Shown in pieces: positions 57,857-64,000 of a stretch of DNA of 64,000 nucleotides (positions are counted from its first letter, which is position 1; every line of letters starts with the position of its first letter). Location: positions 17,978 through 81,977 of the forward strand of contig JAJEIY010000054.1 of the NCBI GenBank assembly GCA_022828085.1, read 5' to 3'. The position numbers were made by a program, and so were the translations under genes. This stretch comes from Acidobacteriota bacterium. Its GTDB lineage: Bacteria; Acidobacteriota; Vicinamibacteria; Marinacidobacterales; Marinacidobacteraceae. The notes beneath the pieces were generated by a model. The model had not been told where the DNA came from, made no database searches, and saw only the letters and a list, made by a program, of their open reading frames with translations.

Positions 57857-59458
57857 CTACCGCCCGTCTTCCTCCGAGCTCCGCTCCGGCGGGCGGCACT
57901 CCGGCCACGCCTCGCCCTCCGGCATCGCCCGGCGGTCCCGCGGCATCGGCTCCGCATCCTCGGACGCCAGGTAGGCGAACAGCGCGGTCATCAGCGCGTC
58001 GTCGCGCAGGTCTTCGAAAACGATCTTGTCGAAGCTGTCCCGGTTGGTGTGCCAGGTGTAGACGCTCGTGTCCCAGCGGTTCGTGCCCATCGGGAGGTGG
58101 CCGCCCCGGCCGTCCCCCACGTGGAAGCTGAAGGCCGGCACGCCGGCGCACAGGAACGACGCGTGGTCCGTCCCGCCGGCTTCGGGCATCCCCGGAATCT
58201 CCAGCGTGACCAGGTCTGACAGCTCGCTCGGGATCTGCGCGAGCCACTCGCCGAAGCGCCCGGCGGCGCCGGAAAACCCCTGCATCGGGATGAAGGTGAC
58301 CGGCCCGGTCCCGTGATCGATGTTGAAGACCGTGTGGGTGCGTTCGAGGATCTCGGGGTGGTCCTCCACGAAGGCGCGCGAGCCGTTCAGGCCCTGCTCC
58401 TCGCCGTTCCAGAGCGCGCCCAGGATGGTGCGGCGGGGGTTCGGGACCGCCGCCTTCAGGATGCGCATCGCCTCCATGATGGCGACCGCGCCGGTGCCGT
58501 TGTCGAGCGCCCCGGACGAACCGTCCCAGGAGTCGTAGTGGCCTCCGAGGATCACGAACTCCTCGGGTTCCGCGCTCCCCGGGATTCTCGCGAAGGCGGT
58601 AGAGACCGGCACCTCGCCGAGGAACTCGGCCTGCGCATCCACGCGCAGCACCGGCTCCTGGCCGTTCTCGGCCAGCCGGAAGACGAGCCCGTAGGCCTCG
58701 CAACTCAGGTCCACGACCGGAGTCCGCTCCATGTTGGTCCCGAAGATCTTGTTGACGCCCCAGCCCTCGGACCACTGCGACCGGATGATCCCGGCGGCCC
58801 CGGCGGCGTCGAGGGCCTCCGGCAGGTTGCGGCCCTCGACCCCGGCGCTCTCGTGGCGGTCGCCCCAGTCCTCGATCAGTGCCTCCTGCTCCTCCGCCAT
58901 GCGAGCGAGCGTCTCGGGCCGGGCGAACCACTCCAGGTTGTCGTGCGGGCGGCAGCTCGCCACCGGCGGCGAGATCAGCACGAACTTCCCGCGCGCTTCG
59001 GGAAGCCACGCCTCGAACGCCTCGGGGGTGTCCGCGTCCGCGAGGATCACCACGCCCGCCTCGACCGGCCCGCCGGTGGCCGGGCTCCAGGCGGCCGCCA
59101 TGCCCTCCAGCGTGCGCACCCGCGGCGCGACGAGATCGATGTGGCTGATCCCCCGCTCCCATCCCCGCCAGGTCCCGTACTGCTCCTGATACGCCTCGAT
59201 GCCCCACTCCTCGAACGTCTCCACCGCCCATTCGTTGGCGGCCTCCATTCCCGGGGAGCCGGTCAGGCGCGGCCCGATCACGTCCATCATCACGTGACCG
59301 AGTTCCATCACCTGGGAGCGCTCGACGCCCTCCTCCCAGATCGCCCGGATCACCGGGTCATCGGAGGGGAAAGCCGGGCCGGCCTCCTCCTGGGCCGCCG
59401 CGTGGACAGAGAGGCAAACCAGCGAGCCGGCAACGACCGCGCGGGCCGCGGGCCTCAT
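57857..59458 (-). CDS. M28-family zinc aminopeptidase, exported
   Basis: This 533-residue protein has a signal peptide ending SVHAAAQEEA, a protease-associated-like insert near residues 130-260, and the co-catalytic zinc site. Ligands are His and Asp in GGHYDSWDGSS, the bridging Asp in ALDNGTGAV, the Glu pair in NGEEQGLNGS, Asp in NIDHGTG and His in TWHTNRDSFD. All are present, so it should be active as an aminopeptidase or carboxypeptidase on peptides outside the cytoplasm. ATG 59458 suits the signal peptide. It diverges from a TPR protein gene. Confidence 0.9.
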   Translation of the reverse strand: MRPAARAVVAGSLVCLSVHAAAQEEAGPAFPSDDPVIRAIWEEGVERSQVMELGHVMMDVIGPRLTGSPGMEAANEWAVETFEEWGIEAYQEQYGTWRGWERGISHIDLVAPRVRTLEGMAAAWSPATGGPVEAGVVILADADTPEAFEAWLPEARGKFVLISPPVASCRPHDNLEWFARPETLARMAEEQEALIEDWGDRHESAGVEGRNLPEALDAAGAAGIIRSQWSEGWGVNKIFGTNMERTPVVDLSCEAYGLVFRLAENGQEPVLRVDAQAEFLGEVPVSTAFARIPGSAEPEEFVILGGHYDSWDGSSGALDNGTGAVAIMEAMRILKAAVPNPRRTILGALWNGEEQGLNGSRAFVEDHPEILERTHTVFNIDHGTGPVTFIPMQGFSGAAGRFGEWLAQIPSELSDLVTLEIPGMPEAGGTDHASFLCAGVPAFSFHVGDGRGGHLPMGTNRWDTSVYTWHTNRDSFDKIVFEDLRDDALMTALFAYLASEDAEPMPRDRRAMPEGEAWPECRPPERSSEEDGR

Positions 59459-59519
59459 GGCGAGCACCACAGCCTGTCCCGCATCGTTGGAGAGTATTCT
59501 GTGGCGGGTCATCAACAAA

Positions 59520-60803
59520 ATGTGTCGGGCGCCCCTGTTGACGGCGTGGGGGTTGGTGCTGGTTGCCGGGGTGACGCCCGCTCCGCAGTCCGCATCCGGG
59601 CAGCCGCTCACCGAGGCACGACGGATGCTGGCCGCCGGAGAGGCAGCGGCGGCCGTCCGGCCGCTCGTCGCGAGCTTCGCCGCCGATCCGGAGTCCCCCG
59701 AGGGACGGGACGTCCTGTGGACCGTCGCCCGCCGCGCCGCGCCGCATCCCGAGGTTGTCGAAGCCTTGTTCCAGCACGCCGGCGAACTCGGTTCCGACGG
59801 CTGGATCGCGGCCGGCGTGCTGCTGCGGCGCGGTCTCCGGCCGCTCGACGCACTGGAGGCCTTCGACCGTGGCGCGCGGGCGAGGCCGCCGGGAGACTCC
59901 CTGGCGGACGTCGAGGCCGGCTGGCTGTTCATGGAGCTCCACGCCGACGAGCGCGCTCTGGCCCGGTTCGAACGCCACCCCTCGGACCCGAGGGCGGCCT
60001 ACGCGCGGGCCATGGTCCTGGCCCGGTCCAGCCGTTTCGACGAAGCCGCCGCGGTGACGGACGCGCTGCTGCGCCGCGACCCGCAGAATCCGGCGGCGCT
60101 CCTGCTCCGGGCCGAACTCCTGGACAGTGGCGGCCGCGGAAGCGAGGCGCTCGACATCCTTCGCCCGCTGGTGGACGCGACCGGCCCCGGTGGACCGGCG
60201 GCGCTGCGGCTGGCCCGGATCCTGGTGAAGCTCGGGCGGTCCCCGGAGGCCCTCCCGATCCTGGAGGCGATCCTCGCGGCCGAGCCGGACAACGCCCTGG
60301 CCCGGCTCGCCCTGGCCCGGGCCCACCAGGACGCCGGACGGCAAGAGGAAGCCGAGGAGGCGTTCCGCCGGGCGCTCCTGGCGGATGACGCACTCAACGA
60401 GGCGCGCTTCCGCCTGGCCCAGTTGCTCACCCGGACCGGCAGGACGGAGGAAGCGGGACCGCTGTTCGCCGAGTTCGAGCGCCGTAACGCGCTGGACGCC
60501 GAGTCCACGCGGCTGCTCGCCGAAGCCGAGCTGCGGCCCGACGACTTCCCCGCGGTGGCCGCGTTCGTAAACCACGCGCTCGGGAACCGGGACTTCGGGC
60601 TGGCGCTGCGGGCCGCGCAGCGCTTTCTGATCGAGGCGCCGGAAGACCCGGAACGTCATCTGCTGGTGGCGCGCGTCTTCCGGGAGGGCGGCAACACCGC
60701 CGAAGCACAGCGGCTGCTCCGGCGGGGGCTGCTCCGGTTCGCCGGCGACGCGGCGGCCGAACGGCGGCTCGAGGCCGGGCTCGCGGCGATCGGGGCGCGG
60801 TAG
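59520..60803 (+). CDS. Exported tetratricopeptide-repeat protein
   Basis: This 427-residue protein has a signal peptide (LTAWGLVLVAGVTPAPQSAS) and TPR-type helical pairs through the rest. Clear units include LARILVKLGRSPEALPILEA, ALARAHQDAGRQEEAEEAF and ARVFREGGNTAEAQRLLRRG. At least eight repeats can be counted. It is probably a periplasmic scaffold; the binding partner is unknown. ATG 59520, preceded by an A-rich stretch, is favoured over an upstream in-frame ATG because it opens the signal peptide. Confidence 0.75.
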   Translation: MCRAPLLTAWGLVLVAGVTPAPQSASGQPLTEARRMLAAGEAAAAVRPLVASFAADPESPEGRDVLWTVARRAAPHPEVVEALFQHAGELGSDGWIAAGVLLRRGLRPLDALEAFDRGARARPPGDSLADVEAGWLFMELHADERALARFERHPSDPRAAYARAMVLARSSRFDEAAAVTDALLRRDPQNPAALLLRAELLDSGGRGSEALDILRPLVDATGPGGPAALRLARILVKLGRSPEALPILEAILAAEPDNALARLALARAHQDAGRQEEAEEAFRRALLADDALNEARFRLAQLLTRTGRTEEAGPLFAEFERRNALDAESTRLLAEAELRPDDFPAVAAFVNHALGNRDFGLALRAAQRFLIEAPEDPERHLLVARVFREGGNTAEAQRLLRRGLLRFAGDAAAERRLEAGLAAIGAR

Positions 60804-60809
60804 GGGAAA

Positions 60810-61003
60810 GGAGCGCCGGCCTTCAGGCCGGCATCGCGGCGCAGCGCGCCGCGAAACTCCCATCTTCCTGGGTGCTCGTCGCCCGGGATCTGAACCGGGA
60901 TGGCACAACGCTGTCCCCGTGCAGCGCTCCGTCATGCAGGGAAGCGAGGAGGGGAGTTTCGCCCCGCTTCGCGGGACGATGCCGCTCTGAAGAGCGGCGC
61001 TCC
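60810..61003. repeat. Inverted pair of class B REP-like repeats
   Basis: The left copy (60810-60861) is GGAGCGCCGGCC-ttca-GGCCGGCATCGC, GCGGCGC-agc-GCGCCGC, then GAAACTCCC. The right copy (60952-61003) is the inverse: GGGAGTTTCGC, CCCGC-ttc-GCGGG, GATGCCGCTC-tgaa-GAGCGGCGCTCC. Stems differ between copies but pair. The whole lies between the TPR and SDR genes. Confidence 0.75.
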
Positions 61004-61205
61004 TGGCCGTCACGTCCGACGGACCCCTGGCTCCCGTCCGCCCTCCTGCGGCGCAGGCGGCTTGGGAGGGACGCTTCCCGGATCGGCAGAGCCTTCACCC
61101 GGATCGCCGCACCCCCGTTGGACCGACCCGGCCGCATTGCAAATCGCTCCCCGTCCCCTTACGTTTGTCCGCTCGTGGTCTCCTGCGGCGAGGCCGCCGA
61201 TCCCC

Positions 61206-61970
61206 ATGCGTCTCGCAGGCAAGCGCGCCCTCGTCACCGGCGGCTCCCGGAGCATCGGCCGGGGCATCGCCCTCGGACTCGCCCGCGAGGGTGCGGACGT
61301 GGCGGTGGGCTGCCGGGGCAGCCGCGCGGCTGCCGAGACGGTCGTCCGTGAGATCGAGGCGCTGGGGCAACGGGCGGTCGCCGTCCAGGGGTCCACCGAG
61401 TCCCAGGCGGACGTGGAACGCATCGTCGCCGAGGCGCACGGCTTCCTGGGCGGCCTCGACATCCTGGTGAACAACGCCGGGGTCCTGAAGCGGACGCCCC
61501 TGCTCGAGATCACCGAGGACGAGTGGGACGCCATCCTGGACGTCAACCTGAAGGGCTACTTCCTGGTCGGCCAGGCGGCCGCGCGCCGCATGATCGAGGA
61601 CGGGACGCCGGGCGCGATCGTCAACGTGTCCTCCGCCGGACAGGCGGTGGCCGCCCCGAACCTCACCCACTACTGCGTGTCGAAGGCGGGTGTCGAAATG
61701 CTCACCAAGCAGCTCGCGCTCGAACTCGCGCCCCACAGGATCCGCGTGAACGCCATCGCCCCGGGCCTGATCGAGACCGACATGAACCGGGCCGATATCG
61801 CGCGGGAGGACTTCCGGAAGCGCCGGCTCGCCCGCATCCCGCTCGGGGAGATCGGCGTCCCCGACGACCTGGTGGCGGCCGTGGTGTACCTCGCGTCGAA
61901 CGACGAGGCGCGCCTCGTGACCGGCGCCAGCCTGTTCATCGACGCCGGCCAGACGATCTGGGGTGCGTAG
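61206..61970 (+). CDS. Short-chain dehydrogenase/reductase
   Basis: This 254-residue classical SDR has cofactor motif TGGSRSIGRG near residue 11, NNAG near 90, the catalytic Ser in IVNVSSAG near 141, Tyr and Lys in YCVSK near 155-159 and the PG motif AIAPGLIETDM. It resembles glucose-1-dehydrogenase or 3-oxoacyl-ACP reductase-type enzymes; substrate unknown. It overlaps a TRAP-type binding protein gene by eight bases, which suggests a role in catabolism of the imported acid or sugar acid. Confidence 0.88.
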   Translation: MRLAGKRALVTGGSRSIGRGIALGLAREGADVAVGCRGSRAAAETVVREIEALGQRAVAVQGSTESQADVERIVAEAHGFLGGLDILVNNAGVLKRTPLLEITEDEWDAILDVNLKGYFLVGQAAARRMIEDGTPGAIVNVSSAGQAVAAPNLTHYCVSKAGVEMLTKQLALELAPHRIRVNAIAPGLIETDMNRADIAREDFRKRRLARIPLGEIGVPDDLVAAVVYLASNDEARLVTGASLFIDAGQTIWGA

Positions 61971-62955
61971 GTTCGGGTCGCTGGCGGCGCTCCTCGCGCT
62001 GTCGTGCGGCGGCCCCGCACCCGACCCGCCCACCTGGACCGTCCGCTTCTCCCACGTGCTCTCGACCAGCTCCGAGTTCCACCTCATGGCGGAACGCTTC
62101 CGGGACCTCATGGACGAGCGCACCGGCGGGCGGTTCCGGGTCGTCATCTATCCGTCGGGACAGCTCGGCGGCGAGCGGGTGGCCTTCGAGCAGATCCAGG
62201 CCGGCGCGGTGCAGGTGGCGATCACCGGCACCCCGGTCCTCTCCGGCTGGGTGCCCGAAACCCAGTTGTTCGATCTCCCGTTCCTCTTCGAGACCCGGGA
62301 CCACGGGCTCCGGGTGATGCAGGGTCCCGCCGGGGACTGGTGGCGGGACCTCCTCCTCGAGCGCACCGGGGTCCGCTCGCTCGGGTTCCTCGACTACGGG
62401 TTCCGCCACGTCTACAACCGGCGCGGACCCGTCGAGGCGCCCGGGGACCTCGCCGGCCTCAAGCTCCGCGTCCTCCAGAACGCGACCTATCTCGCGGCCT
62501 ATTCGGCGCTGGGGGTCCAGGCGACCCCGATGAACTACGGCGAGGTCTATTCGGCCCTCCAGCAGGGCGTCATCGACGGCGGCGAGGCGAACGCCATCGG
62601 GTTCGTGAGCAGCCGCCTCTACGAGGTGGCGAAGTTCTACAGCTTCACCTCGATCACCTACAACCCGATCACGCTGCTGGTGAACGAGCCGTTCTACCGG
62701 TCGCTGCCGCCGGACATCCGGGAGCTCGTGGACCGCTCGGCGGCGGACGCGCTCGCCTACCAGAGCGAGGTCGCCCGGCGGATGGAGGCGGACGCGCTCG
62801 AGGAGATGCGCGCGAACGGCGTCGAAATCTCCCGCCCGGACCTCACGCCGTTCACGCCCGCCGTCCGCCCCCGCGTCTGGGACGAACTGGCCGCCCGGCT
62901 GCCGGACGGCGCGGCGCTGGTCGCCGGACTGGTCGCGGAGGCGGAGCGGCCATGA
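61963..62955 (+). CDS. TRAP transporter substrate-binding protein (DctP family), lipoprotein
   Basis: This 330-residue protein has a short lipoprotein signal LAALLALSCGG (Cys near 15) and the DctP fold. Typical segments are VRFSHVLSTSSEFHLMAERF, RVVIYPSGQLGGERVAFEQI, FDLPFLFETRDHGLRVM and GLKLRVLQNATY. In this family the Arg of the LKLR segment binds the ligand carboxylate. The membrane subunits DctQ and DctM are not in the window on either side. GTG 61963 overlaps the SDR end, and its stop overlaps the next ATG. Confidence 0.9.
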   Translation: MRRFGSLAALLALSCGGPAPDPPTWTVRFSHVLSTSSEFHLMAERFRDLMDERTGGRFRVVIYPSGQLGGERVAFEQIQAGAVQVAITGTPVLSGWVPETQLFDLPFLFETRDHGLRVMQGPAGDWWRDLLLERTGVRSLGFLDYGFRHVYNRRGPVEAPGDLAGLKLRVLQNATYLAAYSALGVQATPMNYGEVYSALQQGVIDGGEANAIGFVSSRLYEVAKFYSFTSITYNPITLLVNEPFYRSLPPDIRELVDRSAADALAYQSEVARRMEADALEEMRANGVEISRPDLTPFTPAVRPRVWDELAARLPDGAALVAGLVAEAERP

Positions 62956-63803
62956 CCCATCCGAGCGCCGCGAGCCTCGTCGCCGACCTGCAGGCGCGGC
63001 TCGATGCGGTCGCGGACCCCGGCACCAAGGCGTGGTTCGAGAACTACCTGAAGCACGCGATCGGGTACCGCGGCGTGAAGACGCCGGTGGTGGCGCGCGT
63101 CGTCGCCGAATGGCGAGGCGAGCACGGGCTCGAGCGGCTGCCGGACGACGACCAGCTCGGCGTGGCCCGAGCGCTGATCCGGGAGAGCCTGGCCGAGGAC
63201 AAGTTCGCCGGGATCCTCTACATGCAGAAGTACCTGATCCGGCGGCTCGCGCCGGATCGCCTGCTGGCGGCGGCCGAAGGACTCTTCGCGGAGGGCGCCT
63301 TCTTCGATTGGTCCACAAGCGACTGGTTCAGCGTGCGGGTGCTGGCGCCGCTGATCCGCCGCGGTGGGATGGCGCCGGCCGAACGGATCGCCGAGTGGCG
63401 GGCCGCGGGGAACCTCTGGCAGCGCCGCGCGGCCATCGTGCCGTTCCGGGCAGTAGTGGGCGACGCGTCGTTCCACCCGCTCATCGCGGCCACCATCGCG
63501 GCGCTGGCGGGCGAACGCGAGCGGTTCATCCAGACCGGGATCGGGTGGGTCGTGAGCGACCTGGCGAAGGCGCACCCGAGGGTCGCAGCCGCGCTCGTGG
63601 AGCGGCACTTCGACGACCTCTCGGTCGAGGTGATTCGGCGGCACACGCGGTACCTGCCCGACCACGAGCGCTACCGGAAGAGGAAGCGGGGAGCTCCGGG
63701 AGCGCCGGTCTCCACCAGTTCTCCCGGTGGGGGTCCGGCATCGCGGAGCCCAGCGAAGCGAAACGCCCATGCGCGCGTCCTCCTACGCACCCGTCCGTCA
63801 TGA
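62952..63803 (+). CDS. AlkD-like DNA alkylation repair protein
   Basis: This protein has an all-helical HEAT-like core of about 245 residues (IGYRGVKTPVVARVVAEWRG, AEDKFAGILYMQKYLIRR, FDWSTSDWFSVRVLAPLIRR, FIQTGIGWVVSDLAKAHPRV), the pattern of the DNA alkylation repair family. In AlkD such folds excise bulky or positively charged alkylated bases. The last 35 codons come from a class B REP-like repeat and end in VLLRTRPS, replacing the original C-terminus. ATG 62952 overlaps the upstream stop, so it belongs to the SDR-TRAP transcript. Confidence 0.82.
   Translation: MTHPSAASLVADLQARLDAVADPGTKAWFENYLKHAIGYRGVKTPVVARVVAEWRGEHGLERLPDDDQLGVARALIRESLAEDKFAGILYMQKYLIRRLAPDRLLAAAEGLFAEGAFFDWSTSDWFSVRVLAPLIRRGGMAPAERIAEWRAAGNLWQRRAAIVPFRAVVGDASFHPLIAATIAALAGERERFIQTGIGWVVSDLAKAHPRVAAALVERHFDDLSVEVIRRHTRYLPDHERYRKRKRGAPGAPVSTSSPGGGPASRSPAKRNAHARVLLRTRPS
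63699..63768. repeat. Diverged class B REP-like repeat within the 3' end of the AlkD-like frame
   Basis: GGGAGCGCCGGTCTCCAC...GGTCCGGCATCGCGGAGC then GCGAAGCGAAACGCCC keeps the class B order with an enlarged first loop. It supplies the last codons and stop region of the preceding gene. Confidence 0.5.
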
Positions 63804-63816
63804 GAATGGCGGAAAC

Positions 63817-63863
63817 GGCTTGGAACGCCGGTCTCCGACCGGCACGCGGCCCGAAGGGCCGCA
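63817..63863. repeat. Class A REP-like repeat
   Basis: GCTTGGAACGCCGG-tctccga-CCGGCACGC with second hairpin GCGGCCC-gaa-GGGCCGC. It is the same orientation as the 14.1 and 29.7-kb copies. Confidence 0.8.
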
Positions 63864-63969
63864 GGCGACGTGTCGCTGTTCGCTCCCATGGGACGCCGGG
63901 ACAAGGACGTGCCCTCGCTTCCGGTCGGCTCCGAAGGAGAGAGCCATGCTGCGGGTCGGCGTCACGACG

Positions 63970-64000
63970 TGCGCGGTGCGGAGCACCGCGCGTGCCGGCC
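63970..64000. repeat. Class A REP-like repeat, cut by the window edge
   Basis: GCGCGGTGC-gga-GCACCGCGC followed by GTGCCGG, the start of the constant hairpin. A short frame opens at ATG 63944 after GGAGAGAG but runs into this repeat, so I do not call a gene. Confidence 0.7.

Noticed and set aside
63944..64000. Start of a gene at ATG 63944 after GGAGAGAG
   Set aside because: Only 19 codons are visible and most fall in a REP-like repeat; nothing supports a protein.

Overview
The window is about 64 kb of very GC-rich DNA from a Gram-negative bacterium. Evidence for an outer membrane is the many lipoprotein signal peptides, a DUF5916-type beta-barrel protein, a System I cytochrome c maturation cluster and a TRAP-type binding protein. 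DUF5916 proteins, M16/M28 peptidases, ribosomal protein bTHX and REP-rich intergenic spaces together fit Acidobacteriota or a related phylum. No rRNA or other decisive marker is present, so this is only a guess. I saw no rRNA or tRNA genes.

Layout. 0.1-0.8 kb: VapBC-like toxin-antitoxin pair. 0.9-5.6 kb: tesA-ybbA-ybbP operon with a downstream SRPBCC gene. 5.7-14.1 kb: housekeeping genes, namely a low-molecular-weight phosphatase/arsenate reductase, an AAA-DUF4143 ATPase, a 5-oxoprolinase operon (pxpA and a pxpB-pxpC fusion), bTHX, a methyltransferase, ispG and an aminotransferase. 14.3-21.3 kb: DUF2335 protein, citrate synthase, FAD oxidoreductase, a frameshifted ORF6N gene, a winged-helix gene next to a 32-bp tandem-repeat array, and a Tat-exported class V aminotransferase. 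21.4-29.6 kb: ccmE-ccmF-ccmH-(ccmI-like)-hypothetical, then ccmA-ccmB and a large outer-membrane protein.

30.4-44.9 kb is a decaying accessory island. It holds three full-length copies and one miniature copy of a secreted, cysteine-bearing PPC-like family. It also holds one open and several broken copies of a MORN-repeat family, together with patatin and other remnants, AT-richer small genes (DUF1353, pentapeptide repeat, frameshifted six-TM protein) and an IS3-family element. A 0.33-kb direct repeat flanks the last MORN gene. 44.9-53.8 kb: GlxA/AraC regulator, a DUF3472 lipoprotein, two tandem metzincin-like lipoproteins that have lost their zinc ligands, a one-polypeptide GAF-PAS-histidine kinase-receiver-OmpR regulator preceded by a triple direct repeat, and a metzincin lipoprotein with an intact site. 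53.8-64 kb: an active/inactive M16 peptidase pair, ParDE, M28 peptidase, TPR protein, SDR, TRAP binding protein and an AlkD-like protein.

Two classes of REP-like two-hairpin repeats occur in many intergenic spaces and at both window edges. In the commoner class the first hairpin is conserved in sequence. The second varies in sequence but keeps its base pairing. Two copies or groups appear to have entered the ends of coding regions.
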